A DNA stretch of 64,000 nt from Gymnopus androsaceus JB14 (GCA_009733575.1 ML769504.1:13687-77686), one strand, 5' to 3'; counted from the first letter of the stretch, positions 34,782-46,400 are shown. Program-made: numbers and translations. The notes: a model not told the origin generated them from the letters alone.

Positions 34782-35193
34782 CACTGGGCCGGGATCAAAT
34801 TTTGGCGGTTGCAAAAGATAATGCGAAACGGCTTGTAAATGATTAGATTTGGTACCAGATTCAGTGCATTTGATAAACCATATTTGGCTAATCCAAAACT
34901 TGATGCGAAAGACATTCTTTTGCCCCAGAAAAATACAAGGCAAGCTAACATCTTTTGCAGCTGCAAAACAGTAGGCCTAGCAACTAATACAAATCACCTT
35001 GACTACTATTTTGCAGTTGCAAAAGACATTAGCTTGCCTTGTATTTTTCTGGGGCAAAAGAATGTCTTTCGCATCAAGTTTTGGATTAGCCAAATATGGT
35101 TTATCAAATGCACTAAATCTGGTGCCAAATCTTATCAATCATAAGCCATTTCGCATTCTTTTGCAACCGCCAAAATTTGGACCCAGCCCAGTG
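34782..35193. mobile_element. 412-bp CACTG-ended MITE with long inverted repeats
   Basis: The ends are CACTGGGC(C/T)GGG and complement, and the inverted repeats run about 170-180 bp (shared TTTTGGCGGTTGCAAAAGA, TTTGGCTAATCCAAAACTTG, CCCCAGAAAAATACAAGGC). The direct flanks TCT on both sides (34779-34781 and 35194-35196) fit a 3-bp target duplication. A CACTG start with a 3-bp duplication points to the CACTA/EnSpm superfamily. There is no coding capacity. Confidence 0.8.
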
Positions 35194-35199
35194 TCTTCG

Positions 35200-35400
35200 G
35201 CGCCCCGATCTCCTCGGTGTTCAAGTGGATTATCTACGACCTCGAGAGAGACACCACCTTCTTCATTGGACTCATTCGAGATCAGTTTAATCGACCTTGA
35301 TCACCAGATTAGCCTTTGGCTTGGATTTTCTTGTTGTCGACTCAAAAGGGCTCAAAACGGAATCGGGCTCTACTACCAATGCGGATATAGCAAGACTTGA
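35200..35400 (+). repeat. Repeat segment shared with 38940-39215
   Basis: Words such as TTCTTCATTGGACTCATT, GATCAGTTT and TGGATTTTCTTGTTGTCG recur in reverse complement at 39060-39160. The similarity continues for about 150 bp, with substitutions. It is not clearly coding. Confidence 0.55.
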
Positions 35401-35559
35401 GCCTTGAAAGATCTGGACGCTCAGAGGGAAGGAATGAAATACAAGGAGTTACAACATTCGGGATAAAAATTGTGGGCTGAAATGGCAACGTTGTTATCCC
35501 CATCTGTATCTGATTCCTATTCCCGTTTTCCGCAGCTCAACTTTTATATTGGGGCAGGA

Positions 35560-35945
35560 GGAGCGTTTAACCCGTATAGTAGATCGACAAATACTCCTTG
35601 TCAAGGTCACGTCGATAGCCTTCAAGTTGACAAGAGTACTCGTAAATAAATATAGGTCTGGAAAAAAGAAGATTTGTTCGCCTGAATCACGCAATACACA
35701 ACTCCAAATTCTGTCCAGACTCAAAATTGACCCAGTTTTCGAACGCCGAACGCCCCAGGCTAAAATTTGCTTTCATGAAACCACGGTACGAGATGATCAA
35801 AGATAGGCATCAGCAACTTGATAATGGAGCGCAGTAAAAATAGTACACACTATGTTCGAGATGCAATAGGAGCTGTAGCAACATTTGTGGTCAACGGTAG
35901 AATAAGACCCAAGAGCTGCAAATCCCAGATAGTCGCTGAAGCGAA
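35560..35945 (-). pseudogene. Partial inverted copy of the 54.3-kb membrane-protein gene
   Basis: The reverse complement matches about 54855-55200 almost base for base over long runs, including exon 3, the intron with CGCTCCATTATCAAGTTGCT, exon 4 and the start of exon 5. Introns are retained, so it arose by DNA duplication, not retrocopying. A donor site corresponding to the 24-nt intron reads GC instead of GT here, and frames are broken. Both ends are truncated. Confidence 0.85.
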
Positions 35946-36277
35946 CAAGGAAGAGTTCGAAGAGATGATCTTCTCTACTGTATTGTCGCCCATTGTAGAT
36001 TGGTAACCTTCATCAACTTTACCGCGATTCCTATTATTCGGCGGCAGGAGGATGGAATGAATGCACAGACACCGCAGTACTCATTGGTCAGTAATTATAA
36101 CAGCTTTTGTATCCGCAACAATCGGTAATGGACAGAATTAGGCTTGCTCCAGGATCTACTGAAAGTTGGGAATTTTCATATTATTGGTAGGTGTTTCGTA
36201 ATTCCAAATACCCCATTATAAAAGATTGATACTTTAGAACCAGTTGAGTCCCCAGCTCGATATCTTCTCCTGCTGCT

Positions 36278-36370
36278 ATGACCCCTGAAGAAACTGCCCT
36301 TTTGCAGGCGGCTGGCCAGACCTTAGGCAGCAATTGCTCGGTGCTGCTCTTTATCGCTATTCTCTACGGT
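36278..36370 (+). pseudogene. N-terminal exon fragment of a multi-pass membrane protein
   Basis: From ATG at 36278 the frame reads MTPEETALLQAAGQTLG, then a hydrophobic SVLLFIAILYG and a GT donor. The style, a short soluble start followed by a first membrane helix, matches the first exon of basidiomycete multi-pass proteins like the one at 54.3 kb. No following exon is found after the acceptor near 36425. Confidence 0.4.
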
Positions 36371-37758
36371 ACAATACATTGTATCCATAGCTTCGGTAGT
36401 GCTCAACCACATTAGCCCCGCACAGTTTGCCTTGACCTCACAGTTGTCGATGATTTTACCCATTATGTGTGGATGTCCTGCTGCTGAAAATCAACCCGGA
36501 CCTCACGTCTTTGAAATAAAGATAAAAATACCTTTTTGTTGCCTACTGTAGCAAGAAAGCTAGGGATCCACACCGTAACCGTACCGTAAAGAGTGTCTGA
36601 GGATACCTTTTACGGCCGTATTTATACGGTCACTGTAAGCATATTGGGAAATAAATTATTTCAATACCTATGCGAAATGTACTTGTTCAGAAAAAATTTG
36701 AAGATGAATATTTCAATAGACTGATGAATAAATTAAATTCCAACCTTCTGAATTTAGAACTTTATACAGATGTGCAAAAGAAAAGTTTTCAATTGGGCTC
36801 TGAAAATAATAATTCAATGCGTATGTCCTTAAATATATATATATAAATTAACAGGCAAACGAATGCAAGATGAATTCTGGAACCCAAGGTAAGACAGAAA
36901 GACAGCATTGATTCGAGTGGCGGGATTCCAGACAAGAGACCACTTAGAGCATCTGGATGCGAAGGGGATTATTCTTCCGAACAACCCTGTTGGAGGGGTT
37001 GTTCGCAAGTAACAACCCTCAAGACTCTGGACGTCACACCGGAGTCCCAGCGGGTCACACTAAGGTCACTAGCGATTCCGCTTGGACTTTACTCTTATAC
37101 AAGCACTTGCTTACTAGTTGCTTTAATGCCTTACTACAGCTGTAGCTATATCATGCTGTGACGCCTTCGAGTAAACAAATACCGGATATCCACAACCTAT
37201 TCATGTAGTAGGTACTTTGTAGGTTATACTATTTGCGTCGTCACTGGTAGCATGATGCATTCAAGTCGCGCGTCTGTGTATCGGTGGTAAAATAACATGC
37301 TAGCGCAACTCAAATACGATGTGTCGGTCACATGCACCTGACGCGTCGAACCCTAAAAATCTTTGCTTCAAGTGGAATGAGACTTGAGTTGAGCAGACTG
37401 GAGCTTTAGACAGAGGGTATTGACTTGGAAGAAATGATGCCGAGTCCCGACGAACACACGCGTTCGGAGGACAGCCGGCGTGACAGAAATTAGTAAGGGT
37501 TATTTGAGGTTGTCTAACGCCAGCGGGGTTGTTCAATAGAATTATCCGCGAAGGAGCTGTTTGCTATAGCTCCGATTTAGTTGACACTTGTACAAAACTC
37601 TCACCGTGCTCCGAAGAGCTTTGCCACTGTGGTTCTAACACGAGACAAAGCAGTATTACCGGCGAATTTCTCGGTGAATTTCTCAGTGATTATGAATAGT
37701 GAGTCAGCGACATTACTACACTGGTGGACTATTTAAGGCACGGCTGAATTCAAGATCT
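36371..37758. other. Intergenic stretch upstream of the dehydrogenase
   Basis: 36620-36800 resembles, in diverged form, the arm of the element at 39265-39831 (GGGAAATAAATTATTTCAATAC). A short hairpin (GAACAACCCTGTTGGAGGGGTTGTTCG, in parts) lies at about 36975. The rest shows no gene. CTATTTAAGG at about 37730 is a possible TATA-like element for the dehydrogenase. Confidence 0.4.
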
Positions 37759-37818
37759 ATGACGTTCTTTGCCTCTAAGACCTTCCTTTCTCTTAACTCT
37801 TTTCGAGGGCCCAAAAGA

Positions 37819-38932
37819 ATGACAACCTCACTCCCCAAAATGATGAAAGCCGCCGTCATGTACGAGCCTGGAGGCCCGGAGGTCTTGAAATATGAGGAAA
37901 GACCCTTGCCAAAGGTGGAAGAAGGGCAAGTGTTGATCAAAGTGAAGGCAGCCGGGTTGAACCGTTCTGTGAGTTTAAACTTCATCTCGACTGGCTGTAA
38001 ATCCAATCTGAAACGCTGGTGGCCAGGAAATGTACACTCGCCAAGGCCTCTCCCCTGGAATCTCCTTTCCCCGCATCCTTGGTATCGAGCTCGTTGGGCT
38101 CACCGCTTCCGCTCACCCAACCTTACCTCTCGGCTCCCCAGTCGCCACTTGCATGGGCGGCCTTGGACGTGCCTTTGATGGAGGTTATGCCGAATATTGC
38201 TCTGTTCCAGCTTACCAACTTCTTTCACTTCCTTCCTCAGCTGGCTCCGAAAAATTGCCATGGGAGGTGGTTGGTGCCTTACCGGAAATGTTACAAACTG
38301 CGTGGGGGAGTCTCTTCACCGCTTTAAGGATCCAAAAGGGAGAGAGGTTGCTGATCCGTGGAGGTACCACAAGTGTTGGATTAGCTGCTCTAGGAATCGC
38401 TAAAGCTCATGGACTGGTCGTGTGTTCCACTACTCGACAACCTTCTAGGCAATCTTCACTAAAAGATGCTGGAGCGGATGAAGTTATCATAGACACTGGC
38501 TCGGTCTCCTCTGACCTGGCCGAAACTCGAAAATTCAATAAAGTCCTTGAACTGGTAGGTACTACGACTGTTGCTGATTCACTGAAATGCACAGTTGGAG
38601 GTGGCATAGTTTGCATGAGTGGGATTGTCGGGAATGAATGGATTCTGAAAGAAGTGAATCCGATGGAGTTGATTCCGGAGAATGGTGTGTGTTTGACGAG
38701 ATATGGGGGAGGTCCTCAGGATTTTCTCGAGTGAGTAAACATTACTTACATGCGTTGTGCATAATCTTACGCTGCGGTCAGGATGCCATTCAAACAACTT
38801 CTTCAACAAGTTGCAGATGGCATTCTCAAAGTTCAAAGTGGCAGAGTCTTCAGCTTGAAAGATGTTGTGGAAGCTCATAGGTGTATGGAGGAGAATAGCG
38901 CAAACGGGAAGATTGTTCTGTTGATGGAATGA
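37819..38932 (+). CDS. Zinc-binding dehydrogenase / quinone oxidoreductase (MDR family)
   Basis: NAD(P)H-dependent reductase of the medium-chain dehydrogenase family, expected in the cytosol or mitochondrion. Three exons join in frame: 37819-37968, 38027-38730 and 38782-38932, with GT-AG introns of 58 and 51 bp; the product is 334 residues, normal for quinone oxidoreductases. The N-terminal GroES-like domain opens [20 protein letters not shown] and crosses intron 1 at GLNRS-EMYTRQG, the usual family motif. The Rossmann domain carries [18 protein letters not shown] at about residues 162-179. The C-terminus has [19 protein letters not shown] and NGKIVLL. An upstream in-frame ATG at 37759 would add 20 residues with a Lys/Arg/Ser-rich start that could target mitochondria; I chose 37819 because the family domain begins there. 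The structural-zinc cysteines typical of alcohol dehydrogenases are absent, as in quinone oxidoreductases. No disabling change is seen. Confidence 0.93.
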
Positions 38933-38939
38933 GCTTCAG

Positions 38940-39215
38940 TTGACGTTGGTCATTTGGAATTTGATAGCACATCGGACAAATGTAAGTTCTGGGTAGCAGC
39001 TCATCAACACGCATAGTAGATTCACAAATACTGTATCAATTGATACTATCCATTTTGAACCCTTTTGATGGCGACAATAAGAAAATCCAATCCAAAAGCT
39101 AATCTGGTAATCAAGATCAACCGAAACTGATCTCAAATGAGTCCAATGAAGAAAGGCATTGTCGCTTGAGAGAGGTCGTTTGAGGTGGGAAACTCGAGAT
39201 TCCGAAGGTGGCTGA
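38940..39215 (-). repeat. Repeat segment shared with 35200-35400
   Basis: Inverted counterpart of the segment at 35.2 kb. It starts just after the dehydrogenase stop codon and ends near the element with palindromic ends. A 66-codon minus-strand frame (39136-38936) lies in it but has no recognised homologue. Confidence 0.5.
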
Positions 39216-39264
39216 TGGAGAGACAGAATCCCCGACTCTCAAAAGAAGTGCCGAGAAAGGGCCT

Positions 39265-39831
39265 CACACCACCAATGATTATGCTTCAGTCAGACTGAAG
39301 CATTATGGGAAATAAATCATTTCAATACATAGAGAAATTGTACTTTTTCAGGGTATTATAGAGAGTAAATATTTCTTAGCACTTAAGAAGGAAATAAATT
39401 CAGACTGATTGAAGCTCAAACTTTCCGTAAATGTCCAAAATGATATTTTTCGCACATATTCTGAAGCAATGAACTTCAGCTGACCCGAAAACATCAACTA
39501 CCGAAGCCGGCCGAAGCATTGCATTTCAGGACTGCTGAAATGGTAGTGGTCACCATTTCAGCAGTCCTGAAATGGAATACTTCGGCCGACTTCCGTAATT
39601 TATGTTTTCGAGTCAGCTGAAGTAGATTACTTCAGGTACTGTCCAAAAAAAGTTATTTCTTCCCTTTGCGGAAAGTCCGAGCTTCAGCCAGTCTGAATTT
39701 ATTTCCTTCGGAAGCTCTAGGAACTATTAATTTTCCATAATACCCTGAAAAAGTACGTTTCTGGTATGTATTGAATTAAATCATTTCGCACAATGCTTCA
39801 GTCAGACTGAAGCATGATCATTGGCGGTGTG
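39265..39831. mobile_element. 567-bp TIR element with palindromic termini
   Basis: The ends read CACACC(A)CCAATGAT and complement. Just inside lies a near-perfect palindrome, ATGCTTCAGTCAGACTGAAGCAT, present in both arms. The inverted repeats extend with gaps for over 200 bp (CATTTCAATACAT, GAAATAAATTCAGACTG, TGAAATG). CCT beside both outer ends could be a 3-bp target duplication. There is no coding capacity, and the central part contains further inverted units around GAAATGGTAGTGG. Confidence 0.7.
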
Positions 39832-40263
39832 CCTTGTCTGCTGCGATCGAGCTTCCCACAGTCGAAAAGGCCGCATTTAGTTAATTGGTTTTCTTATCTT
39901 GTATCTTTATAAGCAGAATCCGTCATTTCCTCTGACTGTTCCCCTATTTATGGCTTATCTTGACGGGTCAGCGGACTGGACAGTCATACATTTTCTGTCA
40001 TCCGTGTCGCAGTTCAATGGCGGCTGTTTACCACTTCACTTCTGACCCATAGCCACTGGTATTGACCGTTATTGACTATCCAATGCAATCTCTCAATGAC
40101 CTTCTTGTTCATTATCTGAATTCTGAACCCGATCAGTTGCACAGTAAAAGACATACTTTAGCCTAATCTAAGTCGATCTCTTTCAAGAATGCACTTCAAC
40201 ATGCCATTATCAGATATCGAGCGACACTAAAAAGATTCTGAACATTGGGAGACACATCTGCTT
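39832..40263. other. No gene seen
   Basis: Short intergenic stretch between the palindromic element and the helicase-like fragment. No coding or structural signal was noticed. Confidence 0.4.
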
Positions 40264-40755
40264 ATGCAACTAGGAGATGCAGTGCACATACTGGTGTCTG
40301 GTTTGTCTGGGGCAGGGAAGATGATCCTCATGCAGGCTATGTACAAATCGTTCAAACGGCAACACTGCAAACATCTTGTATTTGCAACTTCTCCTGTTGC
40401 TGTAACACAGATCTTGCGTGCTGGCAGACTCATTGACAGCCGTGCCTTCAAGTACCTTATTGTTGATGATGCCACCTTGTTTGACATCTCATCCTTATCG
40501 AGTTTTTGGGACATGCTTGCTCACAATGGGGTTAGCATAATAGCATCATCATCTTTGGAAGTTTTGAGCCATTCCTGTCCACGAGTGCAAGGAGTTTGTA
40601 TTTATATAGGGGTATTTCCTTCGAGGGCCATTTCTGGCACTTCCAGAGATTGCAACTGGAGATTGCAACTGGAGCAGGACAGGTTTTTGCGTGTCTGGAG
40701 AGAAGCTGGAAAAAGAGATGCGTTCGGAAGCTATGATTGTCCACTGTCTCATTGA
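40264..40755 (+). pseudogene. P-loop helicase-like fragment (Pif1/Helitron-type, tentative)
   Basis: A 163-codon plus-strand frame begins MQLGDAVHILVSGLSGAGKM, a Walker A-like loop in which the usual Ser/Thr after Lys is Met. A Pif1-style strand/helix (KHLVFATSPVAV) and a Walker B-like YLIVDDATLF follow. This order resembles Pif1-type helicases, including the helicase half of Helitron transposases, but the second half is lost and later residues do not fit. The changed Walker A residue suggests it is not active. No Helitron Rep domain or hairpin end was found nearby. Confidence 0.4.
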
Positions 40756-40957
40756 TCTTTTGATGAATTCAAGTTTAGGCTGTTTCCTTCATTAGGACGC
40801 TTAGTACCTGTTCTCATTCACATAATTGTTTAATGTTGTTTTCTATGACTGGTTATCTCTCTGCTGGTACTTGAACTTAGACTGCTTGTAGACTGCTCAC
40901 ATTGTCGGCATGAATTCATTTGCTTAGTAAGCGCCGGGGTGGGAGTCGGGGACCTGC

Positions 40958-41525
40958 CACTGCACGCAGCGCTACAATCAATGTGGAGTGGCTAGCAGTC
41001 TGATCCTATGACAACGAGCAAGAGTCCAACAACCACAAGATATCATCAATGGTGTGATAACAATGTACAGACCCATCCTTTCCTTCTTGACTTGTTTTCA
41101 TCTGAGTGGGTGGCACATCCATCTGTCAGCGGCGGAGACAAACAGAGAGGTGCGGAGTGTGAGTTAGACAAGCATGGGGGGCATGCAAGCGGGGTCAAGA
41201 GGGATACAGATGTGGGCGAGATGGGATATGGGGGATACATCCCTCTGCCATGCCTACATGCCACCTCTAGGTCTTTTCTCTCATCTGCGACAGTGACACA
41301 ACATACAATACACCTATCCCACAGCTCAAACTGAAATGAAACCAACACCAAAAAAAAGCAAGCCAAATTACATTCCACCCCTTGTCCTTTATCCTTCATC
41401 AGCTCAACCTCATATAGGCTTATGCATGTAGAAGTGTAAGTGTAACACTCATTCATGTCCTTGTACCATCAACACAAGCAGAGGAGGCAGTGGAGGGAGA
41501 GTAGGTCATTTTGTCAATGCAGATG
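40958..41525 (-). repeat. Dispersed repeat, copy in minus orientation
   Basis: Inverted, diverged counterpart of 34262-34765. Here the middle contains CCCCGCTTGCATGCCCC-type sequence absent from the other copy. Open frames on both strands (41008-41334 plus, 41456-41046 minus) are not supported by any family resemblance. Confidence 0.6.
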
Positions 41526-41529
41526 CAAC

Positions 41530-42071
41530 CTTGCAGGAGCTGATGTCAGCCCAAATAGAAACAGGAACCAGATGAGCTCTGTTGAACCAGAGGCAGCCTA
41601 CAAAAAATTTGGTTGAACTGGCTGAACCAGCCCTTTATAGAGGCAACATTGAATACATGTCTTGTAACATATTGTATAGTCAATAAGCAAAATGAATAAA
41701 TATAGAAACAGTTTAACCAAGTTCAACCAGTCAAACCATTCTTCAATCTAGTGAGAAACCAAATGATGAATGTAGAAAGGGAATTCAATTAACTGTATCA
41801 GCAAAACATGTATGATGTGGCCAGTTCTTGCAAGTGCTGGACAGTGTCTCCAGAGCCCCAGAGCTCCAGGACACAGATGAAGTGGCTAGCACTGGCCAGA
41901 GCTCCCAGAGGCCTCAAAATTGCCTTATGTGGAAATTAAAAAAGAATGTTGTCTGAGTTTATATTTTTGACAGCACTGGCAAGCACTGGCTGGCTCTGGG
42001 AGTGCTGGGAATTTTATGTACTGCTGTTGAAATTAAAATGGAAAATACAGGTTTTGCTGATGACTGGCCTG
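41530..42071. other. Low-information repeat-rich stretch
   Basis: Short recurring words such as GGTTGAACTGG/CCAGTTCAACC and CAGCACTGGC occur several times here and again at 42400-42470, suggesting an old degraded repeat. No gene is seen. Confidence 0.35.
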
Positions 42072-42389
42072 TAGTGTTGGTCATGGGTATGGGTATACCC
42101 ATGGTATTTTGGGCAGGGGTATTGCGGGTAAGGGTAGGGGTGCAAGCCTTCCATACCTGCAGAATTTAAAATTTATCTTCTGCCTTGCTATTGCAGAAAA
42201 TCTGTGATATTTGAGCTTTTACTTATATTATACAATGATTCTGAAGGTTTTTGTCCTTCATCCCTTCTTCCAGCCCCTTGCCAGTGAAAAAACCGCAGTG
42301 AAAACCCATGGTACTGCGGGTAAGGGTCCGGAGGGTAGGGGTATGGGTCAGGACAAAAATAACCAGGGGTATACCCATGACCAACCCTA
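42072..42389. mobile_element. 318-bp MITE with GGGTATGGG-rich termini
   Basis: The left end is TAGTGTTGGTCATGGGTA and the right end TACCCATGACCAACCCTA, with one mismatch over 18 bp; similarity continues inwards through GGTATACCC and GGGTAAGGGT. A TA at each edge fits a TA target duplication. There is no coding capacity. It has strong strand asymmetry, with G-rich arms at both ends when read inward. Confidence 0.75.
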
Positions 42390-42878
42390 TGACTGGGTTA
42401 AACTGGTTAAACCATGCTTATAGTAGAGCATAGTAATGGAGTTGGTTAAACCAGGTTGAACCGATTTAACTACTCCCCTTAGTAATGATGTCATGTTGGA
42501 ATATCAAAGGTATATTTTCATCTATATCTGAAATACTTTCTCATAGTCTCCACTTGTTTGTATCACCATCCCATGCACTCCACTACTACTATCTTGCAGT
42601 CTTCACTCTATCTCTTGCTGTATCCACTTTACCATTTGCACAGTAGCCACAGAAATTCATGCAGTAGCCACTTGCCCAATGAATCATACATACATAGGAC
42701 TGTATATAAGCCTGGGTACCATACCCTGTAAAATACACAAGTTGTCCTCTCATCCCCATTAATCTGCATGATCATACTACTAAGTCCTATGCAGACTTCC
42801 TATTTAGGAAAGTAACTCTAATAAGCTATGAGCACTGGCCTTAACCATTGACACACCATATCACTATAACCCCTGTTC

Positions 42879-43421
42879 ATGTCACAGAAGCCTATGCCTC
42901 TACCAGCAGTGACATGCAGAACCACATCAGGACAAGCCACTGCACAAGCCACTGCATCATCCAGTAAAGCAGTACCTGCTCCACTACCACTACCACCACC
43001 GAAGGCCACAGACCCTAAAGCCAATTGTGCTTTACAATCACATTTAGTGGATGAAAAGGAAATCTGCAACAGGTGGTGGGATCCAGAAGATAAAATTTGG
43101 GATCCATGCAATAAACAACCTTGCCCAAATCAATACAATACTGAAATCAAGAAGAAATATCCAAGTTACAGTACTTGAATGGAACCAGATCAGGAGCCAT
43201 GGATAAAGGATCCAAAAGCCAAAAGGCAGGAGAAAAGACATAGTGAAGATCCAGGTAGACAGAAAGCTTCAGTGGAAGCATCATCATCCTCCAAACCAGC
43301 TCCTACTCCAACCCAAATACCAGTAGCATCATCCTCATCTTTGCAGAAACCCACTCCTGCACCACAACGAACTCCATTACCAAAACAAGATCCAACTCCA
43401 CCTCCACCTCCACCTCCATAG
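42879..43421 (+). CDS. Pro/Ser-rich hypothetical frame, speculative
   Basis: The frame starts at 42879 (MSQKPMPLPAV), stops at 43176 and continues in frame from an ATG at 43179 to 43421. It contains a short Trp/Cys segment (CNRWWDPEDKIWDPC) flanked by low-complexity Pro/Ser/Thr/Lys sequence and ends in a proline run. It could be a decayed gag-like or surface protein; no family is recognised. Confidence 0.25.
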
Positions 43422-46400
43422 CCAACTCCACAACCAGATCAACCACTTGATCTACCAGCTTATTCTCCATTCCTTCCAAACACAAGCCATAAGGGGAGGG
43501 AGGGGCGTCCCTCAGGCCATCAGGAAATTTACTTTCTACTCAAGCTAACTTGAAGTGAACCTGAGTACAGGACCTGTACTCAAGGCACTTGAGCCACCCA
43601 GGCTACTCTGGGGTAACCTAGTGTAACTTGAGCATAGTCCAGTCAGTTACATCTACTTCACTCAACCTCAATGGTCCTAAACCAGCTCAGGTATGGCATA
43701 ACCTCAATACTTAGCTTAAGTTTCCTCATGCTGCTCTAGGTTTAAAAATGTATTTCAATGCGCTAGTCTACTCCTTGTAAAGAGTCTTGTAGGTATAAAC
43801 AGAGACCCAGTTATTTACAAAGAAATGATCAACCTTATCCAGTATGCTTTATGATGTCCATGTTTGCTGAACAGGCTGTTGACCAAAATTTGGAAAAAGC
43901 ATACAAGACTGATGGATATTGGCCAAAGGTATGATAGACCAAGGAGGGGCGTCATCTTTTAAAGGTGCAGTATGTACGCTGGCTATATTATGGACTTTTT
44001 GATCACTAGATGTCAGAGTAGGGCTAGTGTACCATTGAACATAAGCGAGTGCAGTCTTCGGCCACCAAGCAGGAGAGGGTATTTTGAACGAACCACTTGC
44101 TTTCAACTCGGAAGGCAATTGGAAGATTACTCTTACTCAAGCAACGCGAGTACCTAAAAATAGGACAATGAGTTTGCTTAGATCAACAATAAAAACACTT
44201 GAAACACATCACCAGTAAGGCCCATGCTCTCTGCGGTGTCTCCTGTTAGTACAATGACTGTGTCAAACCTTCCACCATGGAGAGGTGATGCTTTAATAAC
44301 ATCTTTCTGCTCAACTCCTTCCTCTACTTTCTGGCATGAATTTGAAGGAGTGGTACACATTGAGATGCTCAAATGGCTGCATCTTTGCATACTCCACATC
44401 AGCCCGGGTGGAGCCAGGCTTGAGCATGGCAATATGCTGTCGAATATGTTGTTCAAAGTGAGGTACTTTATGACTTTTTTGGATTGCCGAAAGGTGTTTT
44501 TGTGGTGTTGTGGGGAATTTTGGAAGGAGAATTTTGGATTTTTTGGGTGGGGTACCTGATTGCTTCATGGATTCAAGCTGTAAAGACTGACTCTTTGTGC
44601 TCAGAGCCTGTTGTTCCTGTATCCAGGCCAGTTCACAATTGAACAATTTAATATTTTCTTGGCAGGAGAGCCAATGTGTCATCTGTGGAAACTTGTTGTG
44701 TTTGTTTGATGCCCTCCATCCCTTTGTAGCAAAGTCAATGTGGAGACATTTGAACATCTCAGTGTTGAAGTTGTCGGTGGTGCCAAGGAAGCAAATCATC
44801 TCAACATAGTGTTCCAAAGAATGAAATTTGGGCATGTTGAGGTTGTTTTGTATATTAAGATCAATGAAACAGTCTTTATATTTGTGCCATGTTGATAGTG
44901 CATTGTCCATATGGGACAGCGTATCATCATCGTGAGTAGCGTATTGAGCCAAATAGATGAAATCCAGTATTGCACGGACTGCAGTAATACCACGATTTGG
45001 CATCTCAGACCCAATGAGGCAGCCCAGAAGGATTCACCCCATGTGTTTTCTGTCGGCCCCACTGATCTGAGAGAGAGATGAGAGACCATTCTTGAAATGG
45101 CGAACCCCAAAGGCAGGCGGTAAGCAGCAAATTCGGCGGTCAAGCTCATCCTTCCCAAGAACATCCTGGCACCAAGCTATGAGGTGTTTCAAGACGCATT
45201 GGTACAACTGATGCAGGACATCAGGAGTAATACTGAAATGTATGTCGGAAAAGGGAAGTTCATCCAGAAAGGACGTTGCACATAGCCAGATACCTCCTCC
45301 TTCATACATGCTTTAAAATACTGTGAGTATGAAGATGTTGTCCTGCAAGCCTCCTGCATGACCCCCAATGTCCAAGCGTTGGTCTGACAATGTGCACCTG
45401 CAGGAAGTGGATCACCCAGATGATCGGCAGAGACTGGGCACTTCAGGCAAGTACCATATTTACTACAGGTGACTAAGCACTGTTCTGGAAAATCAGCAAT
45501 GTAGCTTGCAAGAATCGGATGCACACGACAGACAGCGCCATCTGCACTGGCCATCTCAACACCCTCCTTCCCTGCTGCTATAAGGGGAGACACAACATGG
45601 TGCATTGCTTCATGGAACAAGCATAGGTAATGTGCACTATGCTCTTGTTTATTCAAGCTCTCTTTGGAAATCTTCTCAACAGGGAGATATCCCAGCAGGA
45701 TGCATGCTTGCTGAGAAGGTTTCCGCCGCAGGGATCTGGGGATATTGCCCAGTGTGATGTAGACAGGATATGCCTGTTTGCTGCCAGAAAATTGGGTGAG
45801 CTGAGTTTTATTGGTTGCAATGATTAGCGGAGCAGCTGTAGCACCTGTTGGAAGCTTATCCTGTGGGCTGTTAGTTTTTTGGAATAACAAGAGGATTACA
45901 ATGACCCACCTGGGTAAATTGCCACCATTTTTCTGTCCACATTTCAGAGTAACTCCTCTTTTTCTTCTCCACATCCTGGAAAATTGATTTTGGCTGATAT
46001 ATGAGATGATCCGCCAGCAGAGGGTCCTCCCACAAACTCTGGATCACGTTGAGGATGTTTCAATGATGAAGAATGAATTCTTCATCAGGTCGATCTTTGA
46101 ATCTCAACCAGCAAACCTTCCAGTCACCAGCGTGAGGCTGAATAGCATCTACAGCCTTATGGAGACCAGCAATATTTGCGTACAATAAGCTGAGCTTTTC
46201 ACGCACCTATGTATAGGAATAAACTCATCAGTAAAATAAATAAATAGTTAGCTATACAAGTGCTTACCCCAGGTATCTGTAACAGTCAATCAAACAAGTT
46301 GTGCCCAATATTGTCCTTCACAACCCACTCAGCAATACACCAGTCCAGCTCAGATGCAAAGGGTGCAAATAAATCTCCATCCCCAGTGGGTGAAGAGCCA

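Noticed and set aside
41008..41456. Opposed open frames of 108 and 136 codons
   Set aside because: They fall in a dispersed repeat, and the related copy at 34.3 kb does not keep either frame.
43303..43485. Minus-strand Val/Glu-rich frame
   Set aside because: It is the antisense of a Pro/Ser-rich low-complexity run.
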